A DNA stretch of 64,000 nt from Cryptomeria japonica (Eukaryota > Streptophyta > Pinopsida > Cupressales > Cupressaceae), in NCBI RefSeq assembly GCF_030272615.1, contig NC_081410.1:510629442-510693441 (forward strand), given 5' to 3'. Each line of letters starts with the position of its first letter. Position 1 is the first letter of the stretch. Positions 10,640 through 22,594 of the stretch are shown here, piece after piece. The notes under the pieces were generated by a model. It was not told the DNA's origin. It saw only the letters and a list, made by a program, of their open reading frames with translations, and searched no databases. Made by a program: the position numbers and the translations under genes.

Positions 10640-11893
10640 TGTTGAGTTTTGATCAGATTATCATGGGCAGGTAAATTTAAAATTTGATTTATGTTTTGAT
10701 CACAGTCCCCAATGAATATTGGTCTCCTAACTTATGAATGACAATTTGAGATTATACTATCCAATCAACTTGAGTATATAGACTATCTAATTGGTTGTAT
10801 TTGATCCAATATATAGGATATATAATGGGCTTCGGCTCTAGCTCGCCTAGTCGTGGATCGCAACTTAAGGCATGGGTATGCTCCCCATGGTCTTGAGTTC
10901 AAGTCCCCGGCTGTGTTAACTCTGTGTGTGTTGCTACCTTGTGAGCGGGTTGTACACACTGGGGGATTGGTCTCGCTTCGGCGAGGACACCTCCAGATTC
11001 CACGATAGTGAATATAAAAAAAATATATATAGGATATATATGATATGCTATTGGTTGCCTCCAGTCTGTTAAAGTATTCAGTCTTTTATGATATGCTCTC
11101 ACAATAAGCTATATATATATTGATCTGCAATCAATATATGTAATTGCTGATGTTAATCTGATTGCCACCGACTGTTGAGTGAAACTATCGATCTGCATAG
11201 ATCCACATATATATGTAGATATACATCTGACCTTTGATTATAATGCAACCTCTACAATTTAATATTGGTGTACTCATAAAAATGCCTTGCTCAATTGTAA
11301 TTATGAACTATATATATTTGACTTATTACGTATAGCATTCTTCAGGAACTGCTGTATTTTAAAACTAGTTGTATCGCTGTATATGTATATTATCGATCTC
11401 TCTTGCTACGTTGCATCTCCGCCTTATTGTATTCTGTATCTATCGCCCTCCTAAAGGAATTACATTGTATGATATAGGAAACCCGAGGTCGTGACTCTAC
11501 ACGAAGGGACATGATCCATTTGGAGGCAAACCGATACATTGATGTAATCGGTGTCTATAACTAAACGAATTAAACATAATCAGTTATGTGCAAACACACA
11601 TCACCAGTAATTAGACAACACAATGATATCATAATAATAAGGATCAATAATGAAATCTAGATATCGATAGTCGATTATACATATCGACAGCAATCATTAG
11701 CTACTGTTCTTTCATATTGATTATATATATTAACTAATATTGATTTAATATTGTTTAATATATTAGGCAATTAATATCTGTTTTCATTAATAGCTGGCAT
11801 ACGTAATTGTCTAAGGCCAATCGGCCAATTAGACAATTACGTTGTCTCTGTCGGGCCTAATAGATTCTGACTGTAGCTATTCTATCATCAACA
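10640..11893 (-). repeat. 5' LTR of the minus-strand copia (outer end inferred)
   Basis: The inner end is fixed by the primer site at 10627-10639; on the plus strand the LTR starts TGTTGAG. The outer end is inferred from the inverted match TCAACA at 11888-11893, since LTR termini of this type are TGTTGA...TCAACA. The second LTR is outside the window, so the boundary cannot be verified. The region is AT-rich and includes a SINE at 10825-11024. Confidence 0.6.
10825..11024 (+). mobile_element. tRNA-derived SINE with 16-bp target-site duplication
   Basis: The head reads GGGCTTCGGCTCTAGCTCGC and contains an A-box-like TAGCTCGCCTAG. A B-box-like GAGTTCAAGTCC follows near 10890. The body contains TTGGTCTCGCTTCGGCGAGG and ends in an A-rich tail near 11017-11024. 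The unit is flanked by ATATATAGGATATATA at 10809-10824 and 11025-11040, exact over 16 bp. This is the signature of target-primed insertion. The wording of the head and body resembles the plant Au-type SINE group (from memory, not searched). Confidence 0.85.
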
Positions 11894-12045
11894 GCGTCAG
11901 GTGTTATTTTTCTATTGTTTCTCCTCACGACTCACCTTTCTCCTCCTATTTTGCCAAATGAATGAAATGAAGTTCACTTTTAGGCTCAAAGCATAATATA
12001 AACAAAAAAAAAAATCAATTCAAAACATATTAGATGTTGTTTTTT
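11894..12045. other. AT-rich sequence, nothing recognised
   Basis: This is a short AT-rich stretch between the inferred LTR end and the GACTCG-type repeat. I see no gene or signal in it. Confidence 0.5.
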
Positions 12046-12232
12046 AACTTAAAGTTACTCGCGTCGGTCGAGTTTGGGAGTCGGGACTCGCCAAGCTCAG
12101 CGATTTTGGGCAAGTGTGATTTTGACCCAAACTCGTCCAAGTCCAAGCCCACCAAACTCGACGAGCATGACTTGACTCGGAAATCGCCCAAACTCGGCGA
12201 TTTTGGGCGATTCCCATTTCTCTGCTTTGAAA
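12046..12232. repeat. Truncated right end of a GACTCG-type inverted-terminal element
   Basis: This stretch is dense in ACTCG/CGAGT words and ends CCCATTTCTCTGCTTT, almost the same as the right end of the element at 5748-7261 (CCCGTTTCTCTGCTTT). I find no matching left terminus, so this appears to be a fragment. Confidence 0.65.
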
Positions 12233-12249
12233 ATCTCTCCACTCATACT

Positions 12250-15005
12250 TTTGATGAACAAATGATTTTTGTTCATTGTGTAAAGTTAGTCTAAGCTTTC
12301 CTTCGTGTATGCTTAATTTCCGATCATAAGCATATCCTTTGAAGATTGCATCTGCTTTGTGTAGTTGTCTTAAGCGAGGCGAAGCAAAGTGTGGTTATTG
12401 AGTTCACCTAGTCAATACCATCTCTTCAATTCTTAGGAATAGAATAGACCTTCCAAACCCTTACTCTTTTATCCTTTTTTTTCAAAGTCTAAACCCAAAA
12501 ATAAAAATAAAAAAGAAAGAAAGAGAAGAAAAGAGCATCTATTGTCAAATTTGTCTAAGTCCTAAGTTCGTGAACCATTCTACGTAAGTCCCCCTTGTAT
12601 TTCAGCAATACATCACCTAGGAAGCTACCCAACACAAAGTCGCTTGTTCGCATATATAAACCTTGGAGTCGTCGTATGTTCTTTGATGTGCAATCTTGGC
12701 ATACGTAGTGATTTTGATCAAGAGAGGGTAGAGTGTCCTTGACATTTTATTCTAAAGTTCGGTGAATGATAAAACGTACACCAACAGCATCCTAATCTCA
12801 AGAATTCCTATGTCAAATTCTAGCACAAAAATAACACAAAGTTGGAAGGAAGCATCTATTCAATGAATGTGTAGAGCAGATCTCACTAAACAAGAGAGCT
12901 GATATATGGTGTGTTGGATGTAGGGATCTACGGAGAGATCATTTGGCAAACGTTGAATGGCAGTGTATTAGGGATTTAATAGAGTGCAAATTGATGGGAG
13001 GAACTCAAGCGTTAGACATTTCTGTCTGAATGATGGATTACATGATTGGACTAAACAGGGGTAAAATTTCTAATTGGGCAATGGTGTTATCCACCAGCAT
13101 CCAAGAAATTTTGTCGAGGAAGCATAAATCTTTTTATATGACCCAACAAACCATAGTTTTATTTCTAGATGCCATTTTTACACAAGTTCCTTCGGTTGAA
13201 ACTGACAATTTTCAGCCCGATCTTGAGTACGATTCCTCCTAGCTCACTATTTTTCGATGGACTAAATTGGGCACAAAGTTTAGCCAAGCGAGGAAGAAAA
13301 GCCTCCAAATAGGAAAAGAAAAAAAAGGATGCATCATCTAAAGAGGGAGACAATGATGAGGTTGTTGACAAACTAAATGACTTGACTACATCCACTTCAA
13401 CTACCACACCAAAAGACATTCCCACGACATAGGTTGCTTCTCCAACCAATGACATTAATCCAACCGCCCCCCCATACAAACTATCAATAAAAGATTCAAA
13501 ACAAACCAATAGATGATTGAGCTTACTTGGGATCTTATTTAAATAAAAGAGTATCCTTCATTGAGTCCCACTAATGAAATAGAGCAATGCATTGCGTTAC
13601 AACCCATTGCCAACCATTCGACCCCAACCAACCGTTTTTAGTCTCCTAGCACTCAAGCGATAGCAAGCAATGATCAACTTGTCCATGAAGGTGGTCCTTC
13701 CACACTACATGAGTTGTACACTAATCCTTCCAAATTACAAGAGCAGCCCACATTCCTAAAGAACTCACCAACTCAAGATGAATCCACTAGTAAGGATAAC
13801 ACTATACATATCTCCAAGTTAGACCCTCAAGATCCTTTAAGCACTATCTAGTGATACATTCAAGACCTAGAACCCATGGCTACCATTATGAGTGAAGTCA
13901 TAGACATCACCAAACGTCTAGATAGCACTCATTCCCCTCTCACCGCTGCATAAAGAAGTTTGTGAAAGAAGGATGTCATGAGGAATATACAAGAATTTTC
14001 CTCTTGAAGGGTTGACTGTTGGCCCAATACTCAAACTCCAAAGATGAAGTCATGGTAACCCAACCGAATTGCACCTTCAATTAGTGAATTTGATGGTCAT
14101 GTCATCACAACTCTATATTCCCTCAAATTCATCTTCAAGGAGGTCTTCCATCTACTTCAACACCATATGATTTTTGATCACCAATTCATGGCTCGTGTAT
14201 ATGAGTCAACACGGATTTCTCAAAAGTTACAAGAGGCAATGAATGAGCAAAATCAAAGGTTTCAAGCTCAGTTGGCTCAACAATCCCCACCTCACAAAAC
14301 TTGAAAAGCCGAGATTCTCAAGAAAGAGAAAGAAATTGCTGAGAAAGACACTCAATTAGCAAAGAAGAATAGGAAGCTTGCCAAGTTGTAGCTCAACCAT
14401 CAGAAGACAATATGTCAGTTGATAGAGGCCATGCAGCTGGTGAAAACTACTCGAAAACGTAAACTACTAGCAACCAATCACTTGAAACTTAAGACAGAAG
14501 AAGTATATCACTTGTGACAAACCATTTCCCAATAGTCCACTCCATCCTCATCAATCTACACACCTCTAGAGATGTCTTCTCCACTAGCCCCTCAGTGATA
14601 TTTCATTTTGTTCCTTTCAGTCTTCTGGTTTTGTTTACTCTAGTCGTCTGGAAGACAATCTTTTTTGGGGGCACTGATGTAGTTAGAGAAATCTTCATAT
14701 TAGTCATATTTTAATTATATGGTAGTCAACAAGATTGGTTTCTTTTTGTTGGAAGTACACAATTACTCTTGGTAGTTGCCAACCATTGGAAATTCTTAGC
14801 AATCGTCAGCTAGTTTATATATTCTTATTGTATTTGTGAAAGGGAACCACGTGTTATGATCATTCCCTAAACTACAGTTGTATAAGTACACATGAATGAA
14901 GTACATTGTAGTATCCTTATGCAATTACAAGTATGAATTTCTTAGTCATTGGTATCCATCTATCACGTTTATTCTATTATATCCAAAGCAGATTGAATTA
15001 GGCAG
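12250..15005 (+). mobile_element. Decayed LTR-type element with a single non-pol ORF
   Basis: Fragments of an ORF (13030-14515) are followed by a purine-rich run at 14661-14673 (TTTTTTGGGGGCAC). After this an LTR-like sequence begins TGATGTAGTTAGAG (14674), with a TATA-like GTTGTATAAGTAC near 14876. No pol is visible. The boundaries are approximate and no target duplication was identified. Confidence 0.45.
13030..14515 (+). pseudogene. Decayed ORF, distant relative of the ORF at 21218-24418
   Basis: The first piece (13030-13242) includes WAMVLSTSIQEILSRKHKSF followed by YMTQQTIVLFLDAIF. This resembles the FHMSSYVIYALIRSFE region of the large ORF at 21218. Later pieces are charged and coiled-coil-like (KEKEIAEKDTQLAKKNRKLA near 14320), as in the C-terminal half of that ORF. 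Many stops are present. The function is unknown. The similarity is short and was judged by eye. Confidence 0.45.
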
Positions 15006-16323
15006 TAAACATACTCTATGCTCCACGAAGACATGAACCTGCAAAAATTTAACTCATTCCCAAGATGTTTTCAGGATGATGAATAGCTACGAAATGTCCC
15101 CAAGGTCATCCCCTATACAAATTGATAGGAAATTTTTTCAAAGCGGCCAAAAAAAAGGAAAGTGGGCAGCTGATAATCTCCAAGACAATCAAGGGATTCC
15201 TATCGTGAGGATGACAATGGCCTAGCAATGGAAAAGATAAAAAAATTGAAAATCAAAACCAAAAGAAAAAAATCTATGGCTATTCTTAACACTTTTGACA
15301 TCATTAATATCTATGTATGTGAAATCTATATCAACAAAGAGTCAAAGACACATGGTGAAGATCTCTGCAACATGATCCTGTATGGCATGAATTGTCACTC
15401 AAATCTCTTTCTCTTCAACAAGTTACCAAATGAAACGATGGTGCAAATTGCTATGTTGTAGGCGAGCATAAAAAAACTAAATTCATCATTCCCTTCAACA
15501 TATTCATTGTTGCAGTACAAGATTGTAGTCTATGTTTATTATAGCAAAATCATGCACTTGGAATTTGTTTTACATCCAAACAAAATTCCACAAACAAGAA
15601 TCCCATTAGTGTAGCTCTATATTTATTTGGTTATATTCTAACAAACAACCTTTCTGGTATAATGATGATTATAGCATTTTCCATTCCCTAAGACTATCTT
15701 GGTCTATTTGCCAATGCATCAAAATATTACTTCTATGCATAGGTATACTAGAAATAAAAAATTTCCCTTTGATTGTCAAAAGCCAGCAGATTTTACAAGT
15801 AGCATTGGTATGAAATATTGTAAATTGGTTCCTGATATTAGTAAAGACGAGAAACAAGCAAAATGTGTTAGCAGATTCTACACTATTGACTCTAAGATTA
15901 ACTTTCACTTCAGCTCTAAGTTTCGAATGTTATTTAAAATGGTTTTATAATGTATATGATGAATGAATTATATGTGAATAACTGAAATTTCCTATATTTT
16001 TTAAAGTTTTGCTATTTTTATAATTGCTGTCTCATGACATCCCCTAAAAAAATAGCCTCATGGCTCAGCCATCCTTGAAACACATCTCGTCAATCCCCTA
16101 TCATCTCTGTCAAAAAAACTCCATGGAACATGGGTTATGCTCCTTCAAGAAGGCATCAAAACTTCTTTTTAGTATACATCAGAAAGCATATTTATACAAA
16201 AATATCACCAAATAATATTATTTTGCAGTTGCACATAATCGAAAGATCGTGCCATGTTACCAGACATTAAGAATATAAGCAAAGAGTACTCTGAAGTAGC
16301 CTAAACTGCGAGAACACGAATAC
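15006..16323. other. Intron or flanking sequence of URB1, nothing recognised
   Basis: This lies just downstream of the last URB1 exon that I can see. The next URB1 exon is expected on the minus strand at lower coordinates, but no frame here resembles it. I see no clear repeat or gene. Confidence 0.5.
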
Positions 16324-16527
16324 CTGAAGAACAAATAACTTAGTTTTGAAGTCTGCGAGAGGCGAACCATAAAAACTCATTAGGAATTCAAGCACAAATT
16401 TCCGCCGATATATCTGGAAATCATCGGTTAAATTCAATCCCGCAGCCACAAGATGGAGAATCCAAATTCGATCATTTTGATAATGGTCTTTACCACTTCC
16501 AAACATCTTATGAAAGAGGGGTATGCT
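16324..16527 (-). CDS. URB1: URB1 exon, C-terminal region (last exon seen)
   Basis: This exon has 204 nt, 68 codons, phase 0 to 0. The acceptor is TTGTGCAG before 16527 and the donor is CAG/GTATTC after 16324. The protein reads SIPLFHKMFGSGKDHYQNDR and then IWILHLVAAGLNLTDDFQIY, and ends at SPLADFKTKLFVLQ. This corresponds to the URB1 C-terminal domain (Pfam NopRA1 type), where plant homologues also show a PLFHxxF segment and a SSPLADxETK segment. The following exon was not found in the window. Confidence 0.9.
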
Positions 16528-16616
16528 CTGCACAAATGCTGGCAAAAATCAAGACAGAAAATATAACAGATAATCAAAGAACTACTTTCTCATTCACAAA
16601 CAAAACAATTACCAAC

Positions 16617-16820
16617 CTCAAGGACCATTGTAGGAGCCCCCATCAGAAATCGAATGATAGCAGTGTAGTGATTATTTGTAGAATCCATCAAAATACAGGA
16701 GGCTTCAGCTGCAAAGATGGCCATCACAGAAGGAATTTTTTGCCATGGCTCCACTATTCCATTTTTCACATGTGTTAATAAGAGTAGTATCTCTGACCTC
16801 CCCTTGAAATTTCGACCATT
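16617..16820 (-). CDS. URB1: URB1 exon, C-terminal region
   Basis: This exon has 204 nt, 68 codons, phase 0 to 0. The acceptor is ATGCTTTCAG before 16820 and the donor is GAG/GTTGGT after 16617. The protein includes GRSEILLLLTHVKNGIVEPW and IPSVMAIFAAEASCILMDST. The block 'LLLL-x-V-x-NG-x-x-EPWQ-x-IP-x-V-x-AIFAAE' is a strongly conserved URB1 signature. Its intron on the upstream side is about 13.7 kb and contains the 7.3 kb TG-CA element and a hAT-like element. Confidence 0.93.
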
Positions 16821-18137
16821 CTGAAAGCATGCAGCATTCAATATCATAAATACAAATAATAAGAACCAGTAAAACATAAATTAAGATGGATTATTGTCCT
16901 TAATTCAATAGGAACAACTTTAGAAGAGAGACAAACAAGTGTTATGGCATAAGAATCTTAATAATTTTAGTTGAGCTATACACCACTGTAACATTCATTG
17001 CAAGATCTTCCAATGATATACAGTGCACACCTGTATTTAATTAGAACGAATTTTTGCACCTGACCCCATTCTATGAATTCATTTTGAAAATCCAAGATAT
17101 TTTCAACATATTTTCAAGATATTACAGAATCAGGAATTAAATTTCAAGATATTTTCAAACAATGTATCATATTATCAATTTGAGATTTCCAGAGGCGACA
17201 TATTGCAAAGTATTTGAATAAAACAGTGTAAAGTTTTTGACTTCCACCATTTCTTGTCTGATGTTTCTTTCAAGACCCTACTTCAAGACAATTTTAGATC
17301 AAAGAAACGATATCAAATTTAATAAAATACCATTTCACAGAGACATGTCAAAGGAATTATAATCCCAAGCAATGATTCCCACCAGCTTGACAATGGTCAT
17401 TTGGCTAACAACTCTTTTCTCACCCTTCTTGAGTATGAAGACAACATCAAGAAAACATTTTATATGTCTTGGCAATTTTTTATTTGCTGCTGATACTAGT
17501 CTTCAGTGGAGTAAAATCCAATTTTACAGATAACCTATCACTCCAGCCAATTGGCTTCATACCTTTTGGTGGAAATGGATTGACAATGTGAAAATTTCCA
17601 AATCTCTTAAGGGTTCTCTTTGTCTTTCGAGCTTTTTGCTAGAAATGGATTGACAATGGAATATTTTCAAATCTCCCAAGGATTCTCTTTGTCTCTCAAG
17701 CTTATCTACCTATGCTTTGGCAGTATCTGATTGACAGAATTGATAAGAAATTTAAAATTGTGGATCAACAAGCTGCTTTTGCTGCCAGGTAAATTCCAAA
17801 ATGCTCCAAAGTCTTGTTGCCATGCATGTTCATTCCTCCTCATGTTGGGTACCTTCTGAGGTGTCCTACCACAACCTGGAAAGCATTTACATGATTTTTG
17901 GGGGCCAGAGTTAGCTCTTCAATGAGATTTTTGTTAGAAATTGCACCTTTTTATTTTCTATTACAACTAATTGTTTCTTCAATTTATGCAACTCTTCTGA
18001 CCTCTACTTAATCTCTACAAGATGATTGTTCTTTGCTTGCTCTTGATTGCAACCATATAAAAATATCTTTGGAAGCATCTCCATAGATAGAACAAAAATT
18101 GCTTGTAGGTGCTACATGATCTTCAAGAACATTCTGT
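16821..18137. other. URB1 intron sequence, nothing clear
   Basis: This is AT-rich intron sequence. On the minus strand between about 17990 and 18137 a short open stretch (QNVLEDHVAPTSNFCSIYGD) seems to continue, across the 7.3 kb insertion, the decayed coding-like sequence that resumes at 25477. I do not recognise the protein. Confidence 0.4.
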
Positions 18138-18540
18138 GATAGTGTTGTGACCATTTCACACATCGCCCCATTAGAATGGGGACCCCCTCTTTTTTTGCTT
18201 TTGTTTTGCCTGTTCTTCTCTCTGCTTTTAGGATTTTGAGTGAGTGAGTGGTCTGTCTGGGCTAGGGCTAAGCTTTAGGGGTTTCTTTTGAATATTTTTC
18301 AAGCTAAGTCTAGTCAAATTTTGAAAGTTATTAAGCGTCCTCCCGAGGATTGAGATTGAGTCGATAAGGTAAGTCTGTCAGGAGGTCAGATAGGTCTCAG
18401 GTTGGGTCTAGTCAGGGTTTTTTGAGGTAAAATCCAAATTTTGTCTAGGTGTTAGCATTTTGAAGATGAAATTGTGTATTCTTGCCTAGGTAAATTTGAT
18501 CAAATTTTGGAGGCAAGATGATGCCTGAAACAGAGAAATC

Positions 18541-20435
18541 GCCCCTGTCCTTCACTGGAGGCCCAGGGCGAAATTTATTCTATGTACAATTTCTTGTTTT
18601 GCGAGGGCTCGCTAACTGATTCCTGGCCTTGAAGATGACCTAACTCTACCTTGTGAAATGATTGGAGACCTAAATTTTGAATATTTTAGCTAGAAAGGAC
18701 AAAAGCGCTCCTGTCCCTCTCCAAGGGACCAGGGCGAAAATGTTATTTTATGCATTTTTGTCACTGACTTTTCTATTTTGTTTTGTGCAGGGTCTCCAGG
18801 AAAGAGAATTGGACGTGACTTGATATTTTGAAGATTTTTGAAGGCACAAAAATGATGAATTTTGTAGGATAAAGTGGAAAAGTGCTCCTGTCCCTCACTG
18901 AAGGACCAGGGCGAAAAGGCTTATTTGAGTCATTCCTGGCCTTGTTTGGTCAAATTGAAACATCAAAGGCATGGTGAAGGACAAAATGAACATGATAAAG
19001 CATCCAGACTTGATCGAAGACAATGAAATGATGGAGTTTTTGCCTAGAAGGTCAAAAGTGCTCCTGTCCCTCACTGAAGGACCGGAGCTTGATTTTCAAA
19101 ATTGCACTATCTCTGCAAGATCAAGACAATTTTATGATTTGAAGAGACCAAGGAAACATGATTTATCCATTGAATATAATTTAAGTGGTCCACAAAGGAG
19201 GAAATCAACCCAAATGGCAAAAAGCGCTCCTGTCCCTCACTGAAGGACCATGGCGCTTTTTCAAGTTTCTCCTCTTTGTTTGATATGTTATGGCAAAACT
19301 TGACTTGGACGGGAAGGACGAATGATGTTTTATGCCTTAGACGCAATTGAGGGGTTTAAAGAACAAAGAAATACACCAAGATGTAAAAAAGTGCTCCTGT
19401 CCCTCTCCAAGGGTCCAGAGCGATTTTCTAAAAGGTGTAAATTTCTTGCAAAGCCAAGGCAAGTTTGTGATTGAAATGAATGGAAGAGGACATGATTAGC
19501 CCGTTGAAGATAATTTGGAAAGCTAGCAAAGGACGGATAGGCTTGAAATTGCAAAAGTGCTCCTATCCCTCTCCAAGGGACCAGGGCGAAAAACATGTTA
19601 TCTAGCTCTCCTCTCCAATTTTGGACAAATCTAGGCCAAGGCGCAAGTTTGAAATGATGTTTAAAATGCTTCGAGGTGGAATTGAGATGCAAGAGTTGCA
19701 AATTTTGACGACAATTTGCAAAAGTGCTCCTGTCCCTCTCCAAGGGACCAGGGCGAAATTTCCAAATATGCCCATTTACCTTACATTTTGAAATGCTATT
19801 TTTGTTTCCAGGACTCAAGAGGGAGTGGGGAATGATGTTCTACGCCTTGAGGGTAATTTGAAGATTAATGTGATCAAGAATTTGCACAAGGACTCAAAAG
19901 TGCTCCTGTCCCAAACTGAAGGACCAGGGCGATTTTTATAAAATCAACAAATTCCCTCCGAGATTATGCTAAGGCAAAGTTGTGCGAGATGGGAAGGATC
20001 TTCTAAAGCATGGTGAACAAAGATTTGACTTCAAAATTTGAGAATCCTAGCCTAAAAATGAAAAAGCGCTCCTGTCCTTCACTAGAGGACCAGGGCGAAA
20101 ATCTTGGGAGAGCTTATTTTGCCTTGCAAAAACGAGTTAAGCATGCATGGAACAAGTGAAAGAGATCATTGCTTACCCCACAGCGAGAATTGACCAATAA
20201 AGGTGAAGGATTAAGACCAAAAATGAGAAAAGCGCTCCTGTCCCTCTCCAAGGGTCCAGGGCGAAAAATGTCCTAAGGCACGTTCCTTCTAAAGATCAAG
20301 TGAATTAAAACTCAAGACTCCAAACAAAATGCCATTTTAAAATGCCTAGATGAAGTTTTGAACATAAAAATGAGGAATGCAAGGCCTAGATTGAGAAAAG
20401 CACTCCTGTCCCTCTCCAAGGGACCAAAGCGAAGT
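18541..20435 (+). repeat. Twelve-copy array, about 167-bp period, hairpin core
   Basis: A core, CTCCTGTCCCTCTCCAAGGG or variant followed by ACCAGGGCGA, recurs near 18541, 18708, 18884, 19058, 19225, 19391, 19558, 19725, 19901, 20068, 20234 and 20401. Spacings are mostly 165-177 bp. The core is a hairpin (CCTG-TCC...GGA-CCAGG). Two arm types alternate, CCCTCTCCAAGGG and CCCTCACTGAAGG. The DNA between cores is poorly conserved. The array lies upstream of the TATA box at 20758. Confidence 0.9.
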
Positions 20436-20757
20436 CATTGGAATTCATTATTTTTTGCCATATCCCAACGTGGATATCCTCCAAATCGCATGAAATGCCA
20501 AAATTGCCAATTTCAAAATATTTGAAAAAATTAATTAAATTGGCATTTAATAAATTAATTTTGAGCCTCAAAAATCGAATTTTTTTATTATTAAGGCATT
20601 TAAAATTAATTTTTGTGAAATTAAAATTAAAATGGAGCGCTTTGAGGTATTATTTTTATCTATTTTATTAAGTCGGCCCCTTTTTTTTTGCAAATTTATT
20701 TATTTTTTGGCCTATTTTGCCAAATCGGCCTATGGGGAGGTGAAGTGGTGAGCGCCC

Positions 20758-20765
20758 TATATAAT
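20758..20765 (+). promoter_or_regulatory. TATA box upstream of the large ORF
   Basis: TATATAAT lies within CCCTATATAATAGGGG, about 460 bp upstream of the ORF start and 320 bp after the last array copy. The leader contains a CATTCATTCATTAC stretch about 30 bp downstream where transcription could begin. A polypyrimidine-poor acceptor-like TTGTGTAG lies just before the ATG, so a leader intron is possible. Confidence 0.55.
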
Positions 20766-21217
20766 AGGGGTGTTTTGAGCAATTTAATCAATCATTCATT
20801 CATTACTTCAAGTACGATTTTGGAGATCAAGAAGAAGGTGCGAAAGCTAGTCTATTTGGAGCGAATTATCCTAAGTATTGGAGGCTTAAGGTGGTGGAGT
20901 TGATGCTTGTGAGGACTAAAGGAGGCACATTTTACTAAAGGAGGGACTTCGATCTACATTTTGCCTAGCGAATTCTCCTTATTTTTGCATCATTTTTTAG
21001 AGTTAATTCTCAAGGAGAGGTATGGCGAGATCATCCTTGACACCATTATTGAAGATTTGAATTTTGCACTTTGTTTTGAAAATTCTAAGTTTGATGTAAA
21101 CTAATTAGGAAATGATAACTCAAGATTTATCATGAAGTTTCCTAATCAGTATCTTTTATCTTCCTTGCTACTATCTTAAATATATTACTCATTATGAAAT
21201 GTTGTGTAGGTGTCAAG

Positions 21218-22594
21218 ATGGCGACTCCAAAGGCAGGAGCATCCACTAGTCGTCCAGCTCTCATGAAGGAAGATCAGAGGAATGAAGAATTGGAGACCAA
21301 GATCGTGTCCAAGTGGAGCAACATTGGAGATACCAACTTGGGAAACTTCAGTGTGAAGAAGTTTCGAGAGGTCCCTTACATTGGAAAGCCATCACCTGTC
21401 GCAAAAAGAATAATTGAAAGTGGCATCATCAAGGCGGCCAATTTCCCTCCAGCAGTCCAGTGCCATGAGCTGATGATCGAATGTGCTCGCCATTATGACC
21501 CACAATCAAGATCAATCGTGTCCAAGGAAGGGAACACTTTGGCTTACCTTTCAGAGGAGGCTATAAGTGAAGCTCTCCATCTTCCAGAGCATAAAGATAT
21601 GATTTACAAAAGCCTAGAAGGAGCCAGGTCCATGTATGAAGATGATCCAGACACTTGCTTGAGCATCATCAATAAGAATTGGTTACCCAAAAGTCGTCCT
21701 CGCCTGAGCAAGATTCCCAACACACCACATAGGATCGACTTTCAGGAGGAATACAGAGATTTGATAACTTTGCTCAATCGAGTTACACAGGCTCCTCAAG
21801 CCTTCTATTTTGATAAGTGGATGTTCTACTTCATCCAAGTGATAGTTCAAGGAAAAGGAACGATTCATTGGGCTAGAATTATTAGCCATTGCTTGGACGT
21901 ACAGTTGAGAAGACTAAAGCCTACCAAGTCATTTCACATGAGCTCATACGTCATATATGCCTTGATCAGGAGTTTCGAATATGCAGGACTACCTCACAGA
22001 GGAGTGATCGGAAGAGGACCCGGAGAAGTCAGAGTTTGTGATTCTTATGTTCATTTGCATCATCCACCTGGGAGTGACTACAAGTTAGTCAATGATACCT
22101 TCACGATGAACATCACTAGGATATTGCAAGGCGGGATTCACAATCGACTATCTCTAGATGCACAAGAGCTTGTAAAGAGGTATGGTGCTTGGTTCATCCA
22201 GTTTCCAAAGTTTACATATGTCAGAGTCCATGGGTGTCCTTCACCTCCCTACATGTTGCCGAGGTATCCGACAGACAGGATAGTGCTACTCGAGGTGACT
22301 AGGCAGTTGGCAGACTATGCGAAGGCATTCAGACACAGGCATAGAAATGGAATTCCCGTGCCCATCATATTGGGGAATTTAGTTGAGGTATGTCCTAATG
22401 CTCTAGCCTTGGATGATGCGGAGAGGGAGTTGGCCTCCTATTCATTCACATTCTTTGCCTTGAGGGAGAATTTTGATCCTTATGGGTATATAGAAGAGAC
22501 ATATGGTAGGAAGTACAAGCACGAATTTCAGGTAGAAGACTTTTGGATGAATCTCTCAAATGATTTAGAAGTGAAAAGAAATATGCATTCCTGA
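21218..22594 (+). pseudogene. Large element ORF, first part (up to an in-frame TGA)
   Basis: The ATG at 21218 (AAGATGGCG, good context) was preferred over the upstream ATG at 21194. The 458-residue product includes KFREVPYIGKPSPVAKRIIE, HELMIECARHYDPQSRSIVS, YLSEEAISEALHLPEHKDM, FHMSSYVIYALIRSFEYAGL and YVRVHGCPSPPYMLPRYPTD. The layout resembles the retroelement-borne plant-mobile-domain class, but I cannot name a family. No protease, RT or integrase motif is present. It ends at a TGA (22592-22594). The same frame stays open beyond it to 24418, so this is most simply one gene with one nonsense change, possibly CGA to TGA. Confidence 0.75.
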
